Source: SG8-4 sp964598225 (lineage in GTDB: Bacteria; Planctomycetota; Phycisphaerae; Sedimentisphaerales; Anaerobacaceae). From it: a stretch of 64,000 nucleotides of DNA. The notes beneath the pieces are model-generated. The model did no database searches, was not told the DNA's origin, and saw only the letters and a list, made by a program, of their open reading frames with translations. Location: contig CAZRBG010000001.1 in assembly GCA_964598225.1 (NCBI GenBank), positions 62,001 to 126,000 of the forward strand. The letters are read 5' to 3'. The translations under genes and the position numbers were made by a program. This document shows, piece after piece, positions 42,169 to 50,726 of this stretch (the first letter of the stretch is position 1; each line of letters begins with the position of its first letter).

Positions 42169-43536
42169 TCAGGGTGAATAGTAGTTGTAACACTGCTTGA
42201 GGCGCCGGTAGTTTCGGTCCTTCCATAGCCGCTTATGATCGGGACGAGGGTTCGGCCGGTCATTGGCGTACACGTGCAGCTCATTGCCGTTGAGCACGAT
42301 GATCTCTTCACGCCAGTCACCGGTGATATCAGCCACGTGCAGCCGGTCGGCCCGCTCGTCAAAGCGCCGGACGAATCTGCCGGTCAGGGGCTCATAGATG
42401 CAGACGTCTCCGCTGGTATGCCGTTCCGTGGCGCAGGCTAATTGTACAGGCTTGCCTGTCCAGTCGATGGTGTAGATCAGCTCGACGCCGCTGGGCGTCC
42501 AGCCCTCAGGCGCCACCTCGTCCATCGAATAGTCAAAGACTTTCCTGCCCAAGGAATTAAAAACGAACGGTTTCTGATGTTTGTTGTAACGGGATCGGCA
42601 CCAGATGAACACTTCATCGCTGCCCGGACAGAAGCGCCCTACGGCGGCGTTTTGCGGTTCCTGCTTCTTGAAGTGCGACCGCCAGATCGGTCCGCCCAAT
42701 CCCACTACCTGCACCTGGTTCGCACCTTCCTCGAGCATGACGACTTCGAGCCCGTTCTTCTCAGGTCGAACGTCGGCCACGAATACGCTGTCCATGTGGT
42801 AGCGGCCGGGAATCGCCCGGGTGATTAATTTTCCGGTCGGCCCATAGATCGTCGCGCCTATCACTTCGTCTCGCCCGTCGCCATTGAGATCAGCCAGTCG
42901 CGCACCGTTATGAGCGCAACTTACGAAGTCGTCGGTGGTCCACAGGGGCTTGCCGCCATTGAGCAGAGTTTTTATCGAATAAGCAGCCAGATATCTTCCC
43001 GTACGATATCCGTCCTTGTTCGTCGCCTGGAGCAGAATATCGCTGTCGTCTCCCTCACCGCGAAAACAAGCGATCATCGCCAGTTCCCAGCGCTGGGCCC
43101 CTTTGGGCACAGGCGGTCCGGCGCGCGCCTCCCGGTGGCCGGTCCCGCCGTCTACAACGTGGAGCACCGAATCTTTCGTCAGGAAAACGACCTCGCATTT
43201 GCCGTCTTGGTCGACGTCGCCGGCCGCCACACCGGGACCGCAATGGCCGGGCAATCCTTCGCGTTCACTCGAGCCTCCGACCACAATATCAGTTTTGAGT
43301 ATCCATAATTTCCGGCCGTCGTTGGCATAAGCCGCGATATGGCCCGGGACCGTAACCAGATAGTCGAAACGGCCGTTGTTATCGACGTCGGCAACGATGA
43401 TGCCGCCAGCGGAATCCTTAGGCGCCGGAATATTCAGTTTAATCGTATCCCGATGGATAGCGTATGCCTGGGTGGATGCAAGCATCAATGTAATACTCGC
43501 AATAATGGCTTTCAAGGTGTGTTGTGGTGTCAACAT
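42169..43536 (-). CDS. Secreted VCBS/FG-GAP-like repeat protein
   Basis: The ATG at 43536 has GGAG upstream and yields a signal peptide (KAIIASITLMLASTQAYA). The mature part contains calcium-loop repeats of the FG-GAP/VCBS/dockerin type: ADVDNNGRFDYLV, AAGDVDQDGKCEVVFLT, ADLNGDGRDEVIGA and VADITGDWREEIIVL. They are spaced to form a seven-bladed propeller similar to the rhamnogalacturonan lyase (PL11) architecture. PL11 enzymes use this fold, but I cannot confirm a catalytic site. It is probably a secreted calcium-binding lectin or lyase for plant-type polysaccharide. Confidence 0.8.
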   Translation of the reverse strand: MLTPQHTLKAIIASITLMLASTQAYAIHRDTIKLNIPAPKDSAGGIIVADVDNNGRFDYLVTVPGHIAAYANDGRKLWILKTDIVVGGSSEREGLPGHCGPGVAAGDVDQDGKCEVVFLTKDSVLHVVDGGTGHREARAGPPVPKGAQRWELAMIACFRGEGDDSDILLQATNKDGYRTGRYLAAYSIKTLLNGGKPLWTTDDFVSCAHNGARLADLNGDGRDEVIGATIYGPTGKLITRAIPGRYHMDSVFVADVRPEKNGLEVVMLEEGANQVQVVGLGGPIWRSHFKKQEPQNAAVGRFCPGSDEVFIWCRSRYNKHQKPFVFNSLGRKVFDYSMDEVAPEGWTPSGVELIYTIDWTGKPVQLACATERHTSGDVCIYEPLTGRFVRRFDERADRLHVADITGDWREEIIVLNGNELHVYANDRPNPRPDHKRLWKDRNYRRLKQCYNYYSP

Positions 43537-43561
43537 CTGGTATCTCCAATACAAATAGAAC

Positions 43562-45667
43562 TTACTCTGCAATAGTGACTATGACGCGTTGATATCTCGT
43601 TAGCGGCGGATCCCCATTATCCGTGACTTCAAGGATCAGATGGATATTCTTTCCCGGCTCGCCCGGAACGGTGAAAGTGCAGCCGGAACCGTCCTCAACA
43701 GTCGATATGTCAATAAGGGCGTTACAGGTATCCACGTCCGCGTATTGCCACCACTTGAACGTCAGGCGGTCCTTATCGGGATCCGTTGATTCTTTGGCGC
43801 TTAGCTTAATTCTCTCGTTCGGCCGCGCGGTTCGATTCACAGAACCGGAGACCCGCGCCTGCGGCGGGTGATTCGCCTGCTCGAAGTCTCGTACACACCA
43901 GTCGGCTCGCGCCGCCCAGTCGTTCTGAAAGGCTTCGGCAAATCGCCAGATGGGTTTTCCCAAATCGCCTCCGTCTCTCGCACCCTTCCATACGGCGCTG
44001 CCGTCCTTTTCCTGAATAAATCGCCCGCCCCAACTGCCGTAGCCGGGATGCTCCAGGCTTCGCAAACCCACGCGAATCTGATGCATGAAAGCCGGCGAAT
44101 CGCCCTCGGAGCGGAATCCTTTCTGCGGATGAGCCTCGTAGCGGGCACATAATGGTCCATGATCGCGCAGGATGTTGCGTTTCATCCATTCGGCGTCGAA
44201 ATGTTTGTGCAGTTCCTCCGGAATCTTCTGATCCCACCGATAGGCAATCGTAGCAAACTGCCGAAAGCTGCCAAGCGTCAGAAGATCGGGCCAATTCGGA
44301 TGAATGTACTCGCGAAACGTCTTATCCTGATCGAGAATGATATACAGGATCGCCTTTTGTGAGACCTCTCTCATTTTATCGGGATAGCTGTGTTGAATCT
44401 TCCACAAAGCCCTCGCGATAGTATTGGTTCCGCCCCAGGCCTGCAGGTAGACCGGGCCGGGTTTCGAATCGAGTAATATCTCCACGATACGGTCGGAACC
44501 CGGTGTGTCGCGGTCCATTGCGCCGACATTGCTGATATTACCAATGAAAACTTTATCGAGAAGCTCCTTCGGGGTGGGAAAGCCGGATGCGTGTTTTTTC
44601 AGCGTGTCGTAGAAGGTGGCGTATTTTGCGATATCCTCCTGAATCCAGTTTGTGCCGTCCCAATTGTGTCCGACCCAGTGGAACTTGGAGCTTGAGTAAA
44701 CAATAGCTTCGATATCCCACTCATTCGCATACAACAAGAACCGCACCATCGAACAGCGGTCGTCGATTTCGCCGTCTGTTGTGGCGACGATGCGCGGCCG
44801 AGTTCCACGTGCCGGCATAGGCACTTTGACGCCCGGCTCGGCCGGGTCCGTTTGTGCGTTCGAATGCAGCGGCGGTGTTTGCCGCACCTTGGGCAGGGGC
44901 CGGGCAAAGTTTGGCTGTGCTGCTGAACCCGCCTGAAGCCGTCTGATCGCCGGCAGATCGAGAGCGCCGTCGGCACCACGTTTGCTGCCGAATATCCGAA
45001 TCCCGTGCAGGCGTCCGCGGAATTGACGATCCGTGCCGTGTTTATGAATCGTTTTATTGTAGTTGCCTATGGTGAGTGGCCCGCTCTCGTTTCCGGTAGG
45101 CCCGGCACGGTAAGTTGTCTTTCTGTCCAGTTTCGCAGGCGAATCCGGAGCACCGAAATACCAGCATACATTGTTTTTCTTTCTCGTTGCGTCATAGGAA
45201 ACTGCGAAAAACGTCCATTTGCCGACCTTCAGCTTTCCCGACGAAGAATCGTTGCGAACACCATCCGGCCATTCGTTGACGGCTAATCGAAGCCGGCCGT
45301 CCCGCAGATGCACAAGATCAAAGCCGGATCGATTGTAGTTCAGATTAAAGGCAATGCGATTGCCCCCGGAACCGGTCTGCAGAGAGGTCGGCCCGGCCCA
45401 GCCGCAGATGGTAAACGATCGCAGACCCTCCAGTTCCCTGAGCGGTTTTCCATCTTTGCCGACGGTGGTCCACCCCCACGGCGGCTGAGCGGAAAAGCAT
45501 AACGTGCCTTCATTCAGACGCTCGATGCCGCCGCTAATCTGGTAGACAGATTCATCGTTTTTCACGCCGATACGAACCACCGGTTCGGGCGGAGCAGACT
45601 GCCCCGCCAATGTCGGCAACACGCAGTACATAACACTGACTAACGCAATCAGAACCATTTTCTTCAT
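43562..45667 (-). CDS. Secreted DUF1593 (nucleoside hydrolase-like) protein with N-terminal LamG domain
   Basis: A signal peptide (MVLIALVSVMYCVLPTLAG) is followed by a LamG/concanavalin-like sandwich (~75-245: LRSFTICGWAGPTSLQTGSG, KWTFFAVSYDATRK, RLHGIRIFGSKRG). A DUF1593 domain follows (~290-590) with RPRIVATTDGEIDDRCSMVR, the Asp-rich loop of nucleoside-hydrolase-like enzymes (consensus DxDxxxDD, here DGEIDD). The C-terminal ~90 residues are an Ig-like DUF of the cellulose-binding Sde182 type (AKESTDPDKDRLTFKWWQYA). Such proteins are common in polysaccharide utilisation loci. Activity on a glycoside is inferred. AGGAG precedes the ATG. Confidence 0.86.
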   Translation of the reverse strand: MKKMVLIALVSVMYCVLPTLAGQSAPPEPVVRIGVKNDESVYQISGGIERLNEGTLCFSAQPPWGWTTVGKDGKPLRELEGLRSFTICGWAGPTSLQTGSGGNRIAFNLNYNRSGFDLVHLRDGRLRLAVNEWPDGVRNDSSSGKLKVGKWTFFAVSYDATRKKNNVCWYFGAPDSPAKLDRKTTYRAGPTGNESGPLTIGNYNKTIHKHGTDRQFRGRLHGIRIFGSKRGADGALDLPAIRRLQAGSAAQPNFARPLPKVRQTPPLHSNAQTDPAEPGVKVPMPARGTRPRIVATTDGEIDDRCSMVRFLLYANEWDIEAIVYSSSKFHWVGHNWDGTNWIQEDIAKYATFYDTLKKHASGFPTPKELLDKVFIGNISNVGAMDRDTPGSDRIVEILLDSKPGPVYLQAWGGTNTIARALWKIQHSYPDKMREVSQKAILYIILDQDKTFREYIHPNWPDLLTLGSFRQFATIAYRWDQKIPEELHKHFDAEWMKRNILRDHGPLCARYEAHPQKGFRSEGDSPAFMHQIRVGLRSLEHPGYGSWGGRFIQEKDGSAVWKGARDGGDLGKPIWRFAEAFQNDWAARADWCVRDFEQANHPPQARVSGSVNRTARPNERIKLSAKESTDPDKDRLTFKWWQYADVDTCNALIDISTVEDGSGCTFTVPGEPGKNIHLILEVTDNGDPPLTRYQRVIVTIAE

Positions 45668-45703
45668 CTTAATCGTTCTCCTGAGATATGTGTTTTTGTA
45701 GAT

Positions 45704-47140
45704 TCATCGTGGTCTCACTGAGAGACAAACCACGTCGCCTTCCTTGTTTTTTACAGCTACAATGCCGTCCGCCAGGGCGAGATGTGGATAGCAGGTGCCG
45801 CCTATGACGTTTCTGGCACGGGCCAGCTCCCTGTACTTTTTCCTTTTGGGCGATGCTTCAACCAGGCCAAGGTCCCTTGAACCGAATACCACGAGCTTGT
45901 CGTCACCCGTTACGAGACAGGAACTGTCCCTGCCGAAGTTTCCGCCGCGCCATTTGAGCTTGCCGTTGGAAAGATTAATACAGTGCACCTGGCCGATGAC
46001 CAGATAGACGCAGCCCTTGTGAATGACCGGACTGCACCCCTCGGACCAGTATCGGTTGCTCCACAGTTGCCGGACCTTGTCGCCGGAGACTTCCAGCAAT
46101 GCCGTCCGGCGAACATCATGACCGGATGAAAGAACAATTTTGCTGTCGATAACGGCCGGTGTAATGATGTTGCATGCGAAAGCCGTTCGCCAGGGATACT
46201 GAGCCAGCGTCTCGCCCTTGTGCCGATCATCAATACGAACTACCGCAAGCTTGCGAACACCGAAACTGGCCATACATTGAATACCCTTAACGTTCATAGG
46301 GACGGGCCCGGCGTTATGACTTGACGGCTCTTTGCTCTGTGACCGCCAGAGTTCTTTTCCCGTCTTTTTGTCGAAAGCCACTAACGTGCCGGCCCTGCCG
46401 CCAACCTCGGTAATAACGGCGTTGCCTGACACGACGGGCGAGCATGAGTAGCCATAGTCGCGCGTTCCTGTTTCGACTTTGGGACGTTGACGGACCTTAA
46501 ACTTGTTATAGAAATTAACCGACCACACCCGCCGGCCTGACTTGCTCGTATTCCAGCACTTCAGGTCCCCATCAATGCTCAGCGTGTACAAATAGCCCGA
46601 TTTCGCGTCGAATGTGGGCGTTGAAGTCGGCCCGCCGTAACGCGATGTGTCGCCCGTGCGGAACCGCCCCTGGTACCGGCAGCGATACGAGCGTTTCCAT
46701 CGAAGCTTGCCGGTAGCAGCATCAAAGCAATAAACAGTGTCGCTTCCTACAGGATTTCCGTGCCTTCGTTTGCCCTTCCATCCTATCACATACAGGTGCC
46801 CATCAGCGAGAATCGGCGAAGTGCAGCCGTATCCGACGTTCTTCTTCCACAACCGCTTCGGCGGCCATCCCTCCGGCCAACCTGACTCTTCTGAAGTCAC
46901 GTCGGTATGATTAGGGCCGCGCCATTGCGGCCAATCGGCCCCGAGGCAAGCCTGCCCTCCAATAAGAGAAAACAGCAAGAGAATTTCATAAAGTTTCCGT
47001 AGGGTGGGACCTGCCCTGAGCGGAGCCCAACGGGTTGCCCCATCATGGTTTTGCCATTGATTACAATGGTGGGGCAAGCCCCACCTTACGTTTCTTCGAT
47101 AAATCACCACATTTTCCTCGTTTATTCTCAACCTTTCCAT
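45704..47140 (-). CDS. Secreted PQQ/BamB-like beta-propeller protein with a repeat at its 5' end
   Basis: The mature part opens ADWPQWRGPNHTDVTSEESG and has propeller blades (GKLRWKRSYRCRY, GRRVWSVNFYNKF, GKELWRSQSKEPS, GKLKWRGGNFGRD). The signal peptide core is LYEILLLFSLIGGQACLG. The only in-frame ATG is at 47140, overlapping the upstream gene by 13 bases. About 30 residues between it and the signal core are encoded by a 91-bp palindromic repeat (46999-47089). The true start may therefore be a non-ATG codon close to the signal core, or the repeat may have been inserted after the original start. Role is binding or structural; no PQQ-dehydrogenase active site is apparent. Confidence 0.82.
   Translation of the reverse strand: MERLRINEENVVIYRRNVRWGLPHHCNQWQNHDGATRWAPLRAGPTLRKLYEILLLFSLIGGQACLGADWPQWRGPNHTDVTSEESGWPEGWPPKRLWKKNVGYGCTSPILADGHLYVIGWKGKRRHGNPVGSDTVYCFDAATGKLRWKRSYRCRYQGRFRTGDTSRYGGPTSTPTFDAKSGYLYTLSIDGDLKCWNTSKSGRRVWSVNFYNKFKVRQRPKVETGTRDYGYSCSPVVSGNAVITEVGGRAGTLVAFDKKTGKELWRSQSKEPSSHNAGPVPMNVKGIQCMASFGVRKLAVVRIDDRHKGETLAQYPWRTAFACNIITPAVIDSKIVLSSGHDVRRTALLEVSGDKVRQLWSNRYWSEGCSPVIHKGCVYLVIGQVHCINLSNGKLKWRGGNFGRDSSCLVTGDDKLVVFGSRDLGLVEASPKRKKYRELARARNVIGGTCYPHLALADGIVAVKNKEGDVVCLSVRPR
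46999..47089. repeat. 91-bp palindromic element at the start of a propeller gene
   Basis: GTAGGGTGGG (46999-47008) and CCCACCTTAC (47080-47089) are inverted with one mismatch. Internal palindromes include GTGGGGCAAGCCCCAC. The type (GGGTGGG...CCCACC) is a familiar intergenic repeat in planctomycete-like genomes, but here it falls within the only available reading frame. Confidence 0.65.
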
Positions 47141-48138
47141 GTACGTGCTCTGTTCAGCTTATTCGAAAGTATTCTGTTCGTAATCAGCGCATCTTCCCGG
47201 ATCTGAAAGTCGAACATGCCGACGTGGATAAAATCGGCGCCGTTCTCGAATGCGTATTTGAAGCCGTCTGCCGGATGGATGGCTCCCGCCGCCAGGACCT
47301 TAAAAGCCATCCAGGGTTTTGTTACCTTCTTCATGTAATCGATTGTACGCTTGGGATTTAAACACCAGATGTTGTCGTGATAGTAGCCGGAGGTATGATC
47401 CCCGGATTTGAATCCCGGATCCCAGATGCGCACGCCGTACTTTCGATCCTCTTTGGGCGTGGCGGACCAGTAGTTGTCATGGTGGAGCGTCTTCATATAG
47501 AAGTCGACATCGATCCCGGCTTCGTCGACGGCGCGGGGCACCCTGACCTCGTGACAGGCAAAGCCGCAAAACGCACCATTCTGTCTGATAAGTTCCATGG
47601 CCTTAGCAAGCAAGTCGATCCGCCCGCCCTTGACCACCCTATCCGTGGGATCGCCACAAACGTACACCCCGACGGCCCCGTGATCGATGCACGTCTTGAT
47701 TCTTTCGGGCGAATAGCTCGTATGGCCGATCCACTGTATTTGGCCGCCACGCTCCGTTCGATAACGGTCGAGCAGACGCAGCATACGCGCACTCGGCCAT
47801 GCCGACATCGTGTTGATGCCGCATTCTTCCGCCAGCTCCCAGGTATCGAGTATCTTCTCATCAGTGAAGTAATTATTGATCAGATCGGAGACATACTTCA
47901 AGTCTCTGCTGTGGCCGACGCCACCGATAAGGTTGCCGCCAAGGATCAATCGGCTGATTTTGGCCTTTCCAATCGAGCCTTGCGGCATGTTGTTGAAATT
48001 CCCTTTTGCGATCTCCGGTCTTTTCCGCGAGATCTGCGCCGACAAGGCCTTCTCCTCGTAACTCGCGCCCAGGACCGCACCTGCTGTTGCCCAGACACAT
48101 GTCCTAAAGAAGCCACGTCGACTTGAATTGTCCAGCAT
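47128..48138 (-). CDS. Tat-exported TIM-barrel protein of the aldo/keto reductase-like type
   Basis: The N-terminus DNSSRRGFFRTCVWATAGAV has the twin-arginine motif followed by a hydrophobic stretch, so the protein is probably exported folded. The body starts GKAKISRLILGGNLIGGVG, like aldo/keto reductases, and continues through an alternating beta/alpha pattern: DTWELAEECGINTMSAWPSA, IKTCIDHGAVGVYVCGD, KPWMAFKVLAAGAIHPADG. The canonical Tyr/Lys pair of aldo/keto reductases is not obvious, so it may be a divergent sugar oxidoreductase or isomerase-like barrel. GAGGA precedes the ATG; the upstream hydrolase ends 11 bases before it. Confidence 0.75.
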   Translation of the reverse strand: MLDNSSRRGFFRTCVWATAGAVLGASYEEKALSAQISRKRPEIAKGNFNNMPQGSIGKAKISRLILGGNLIGGVGHSRDLKYVSDLINNYFTDEKILDTWELAEECGINTMSAWPSARMLRLLDRYRTERGGQIQWIGHTSYSPERIKTCIDHGAVGVYVCGDPTDRVVKGGRIDLLAKAMELIRQNGAFCGFACHEVRVPRAVDEAGIDVDFYMKTLHHDNYWSATPKEDRKYGVRIWDPGFKSGDHTSGYYHDNIWCLNPKRTIDYMKKVTKPWMAFKVLAAGAIHPADGFKYAFENGADFIHVGMFDFQIREDALITNRILSNKLNRARTWKG

Positions 48139-48149
48139 GGTTCGGTCCT

Positions 48150-50543
48150 CTAATTTATCTTTTGGAACAGCAGTGCCCAGTCCTTTTCATTCGGTGCTGA
48201 GAAAGTGCCGCTCTTACCAGTACCGGCCGGTGTCCATCGACCGGTGCGCGGATTGTACCAACGGGTCTTCAAATCCGGAACAAGCATTCCTTTTTTAACG
48301 TTAACCGAGCCGCCCGCCGGGAAGTATATGATTGCAAGGTCGCCGCCGTCGTTGCGGAGGCCGCAGATCTGTTTCGGATCATCCTCGCCGCCGGGAGTGG
48401 AAAGAGAGGGTTCACCGTTACGAGAGGTTGATGTGGTGCGAAAACGCATTTCATACGCTCCGCCTTTCTGACCGAGGGTGAAATTGCGCTGTCCCGGGTC
48501 TCTTGAGACGGTGACGATGCGGGCGGGCCCTGCCTGGGTCGTGTTGGCGGGCCTGTTCCAGGCTTCGATGGTTATTTCATGTGATTTGCGAACGGCTTTG
48601 ATAACCTTCGATGCGGGGTCACTCGATGAAATCAAGGTAGAGTCATTTGCACTCAAGCCGCCGGAGGACAGCCATTTGACCGCCGAAGTATCGCTGATTT
48701 TGAGGTTCAGCGGTTTGCCTGCATTGGAGACGTCTTTGATAATGTCGCCCCGACCCTCCCGGAAGTTATAAAGAGCAACTGGTGAACCGGAAGTCTTGTC
48801 ATGGCCGGCTTTGAAATTCCGCTCGATTTTCCTTCTGCCGAGCGCGCGGTCATAGATCGCAACACGATGCAGTTCCCCAAGCCACGGTCTGTCTTGCGTA
48901 AGCTCATTAGCGAGGGCAAGGCGATAGTTATTATCCCAGTTGGAACAATCGCCGGTTACCTTCTTTGTCGCCCGCTCCTTTCCGTTAAGATAAAACGCAG
49001 CTTTTCCGGCTTTGTCGCGAGTGTAAACGACATGAGTGAGCCGGGTGTCGGCGGAGGTTCGCGTGGGCGCAGTGAAAAAGCTGTTGTGCGGGTTCAGCTC
49101 CCACCAGCGTACCGATGTGAAAAAATCAACTATGTGACCGTAGCCGACGAGCATAGTCATCGAGTCGTCGCCTCGCCCGTTCAACCAGCCGCCTCCTGTG
49201 TCCGGTCCCCAGCCGGTGCCGGTATCGGCTCGTTCGCCGGTGGTCTGATAGCAGCCGGCCATGTACATTCCCCATGCAAGACGCCGGCGAGTGTCGGCGC
49301 TGCGGGCAGGAGCCTTTCGATTGCCGCCCCATGTCGGGTAATGGTCCTCGTAGCCGTATTCTTCGTTGACCTGCGGGATGATTCGGCCGGTTTCGGCCTG
49401 TTTGCGGCGGTTCTCCAGCATAAATCTGTAGCCTCCGGCCTCGTCCCAGCGCTGGTACATGGCGAAGTCGGCCCACGGCGAGGTTTGGAAGCGAAAGTCG
49501 CCGTGCCCGTGGACCGACGTCAGGTGATCGTACGGATCGCATTTTTCTATGAAAGCCCCCATCTTCTCGGCCCATTCGTCGTTGCGGAACAAGCGGTACT
49601 CATTCGTAACGTCCCACATTACGTTTGAGAATGCCGCGAGCCTAGACACGCCGTACCGATAATAGCGCTGCTCGTCCTCGCCGCCCATCCGCTCCTTGAA
49701 CGGATCGACGCCGGGGCGTCTGCCGTCGACGTAAAATATGATCGAAATAACCATATCCTTCTCGCGGGCGTGGCGGAGCATGCGTTCGATCTTACGCCAG
49801 TAGCCAACATTGAAGCGGGTGACGTCGAATCCGGGCTTTTCAACGCTGTCAGGCCGCTTTGCGAACCAGGGATTGAGAAGAAAAGTGAATTTTTCTGTGG
49901 GAAAGACGTTTTCGTACCAGGCGCGGCCGTTCTTGACCCGGCCGTTGATAGCCACCCGGAGGCGGTTGACCTTGAGCCTGCTGAGCCGATCTATGTTAGT
50001 GCGGATCGTCTCGTCGTCCCAGCCCATGAGCCAATAGGTTGTCGTGCCGTTCCAGAAATAGTGTTCGCCCGTTGCTTCCCAGATAAAGTGCCAGGGATAG
50101 TCCTTATCCACCCGCACGAGGCCGCGGCGGCCGCTGTCTTTAGCGGTGAATTCACCCTTGTAGACGCGCCTGTACGAGCCTTGACGGTATGTAACCGAAT
50201 ACCGGTATTCACCCGGGTCGGTGGGCATGAAACGGATGCGGAAAATACTTCCCTCGCCCGAGTCACAAAAGCCGCCCACATGTACCTTCTTTCCATTTTT
50301 ACCGGCAAACCAGCCTTCTACGCCGGCATTCAAGAACGGATTGTCTGCGTCCGGCTCCTTCACGTTCAGAGTGACCTCCACAAAATCATAAGCGTCCACA
50401 TTTCGAGCGGATTGTGTAAATTCGATGTCCCGCGGCGAACCGTGTAGCAATCCTGCTGAACAATAAGTGAGAATAATGGTTAGCCAAACAAACCATACGC
50501 GGTTTGAGCCCCCAATCTTGCGTGCTGTTGATGATCTGTTCAT
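48150..50543 (-). CDS. Secreted DUF5060-DUF4038 (GH140 apiosidase-like) protein with an inserted, circularly permuted LamG domain
   Basis: GGAGG precedes the ATG; a signal peptide (WFVWLTIILTYCSAGLLHG) follows. Residues ~38-125 are DUF5060 (sandwich), ~140-485 a DUF4038/GH140-like barrel (HFIWEATGEHYFWNGTTTYW, FSNVMWDVTNEY with a candidate catalytic Glu, QVNEEYGYEDHYP with another). After the barrel end SVRWWELNPHNSFF, where GH140 proteins usually pass directly to a C-terminal beta domain, about 230 residues of LamG are inserted. The part that normally ends a LamG (LTHVVYTRDKAGKAAFYLNG to PWLGELHRVAIYDRAL) comes first. It is followed by the part that normally begins it (ALYNFREGRGDIIKDVSNAG to EMRFRTTSTSRNGEPSLSTP). 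The collagen-binding-like tail then resumes (DLAIIYFPAGGSVNVKKG). It is the first gene of the block. Confidence 0.86.
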   Translation of the reverse strand: MNRSSTARKIGGSNRVWFVWLTIILTYCSAGLLHGSPRDIEFTQSARNVDAYDFVEVTLNVKEPDADNPFLNAGVEGWFAGKNGKKVHVGGFCDSGEGSIFRIRFMPTDPGEYRYSVTYRQGSYRRVYKGEFTAKDSGRRGLVRVDKDYPWHFIWEATGEHYFWNGTTTYWLMGWDDETIRTNIDRLSRLKVNRLRVAINGRVKNGRAWYENVFPTEKFTFLLNPWFAKRPDSVEKPGFDVTRFNVGYWRKIERMLRHAREKDMVISIIFYVDGRRPGVDPFKERMGGEDEQRYYRYGVSRLAAFSNVMWDVTNEYRLFRNDEWAEKMGAFIEKCDPYDHLTSVHGHGDFRFQTSPWADFAMYQRWDEAGGYRFMLENRRKQAETGRIIPQVNEEYGYEDHYPTWGGNRKAPARSADTRRRLAWGMYMAGCYQTTGERADTGTGWGPDTGGGWLNGRGDDSMTMLVGYGHIVDFFTSVRWWELNPHNSFFTAPTRTSADTRLTHVVYTRDKAGKAAFYLNGKERATKKVTGDCSNWDNNYRLALANELTQDRPWLGELHRVAIYDRALGRRKIERNFKAGHDKTSGSPVALYNFREGRGDIIKDVSNAGKPLNLKISDTSAVKWLSSGGLSANDSTLISSSDPASKVIKAVRKSHEITIEAWNRPANTTQAGPARIVTVSRDPGQRNFTLGQKGGAYEMRFRTTSTSRNGEPSLSTPGGEDDPKQICGLRNDGGDLAIIYFPAGGSVNVKKGMLVPDLKTRWYNPRTGRWTPAGTGKSGTFSAPNEKDWALLFQKIN

Positions 50544-50726
50544 AACAACCTCCGTTGTCTTGCTTACCCTACAAGCTGAAAGTCAAGAATCGTCATTTAC
50601 TGGACAACAATAGCCGTATACTGTATGTATAGCTATAGTATAGTTGAACAACCAATGTGTCAAAGAGTCAATAAGATACGGGCATGAGTTGCCTTCGCCC
50701 GAGGAAGAACACCAGAAAGGAAATTT

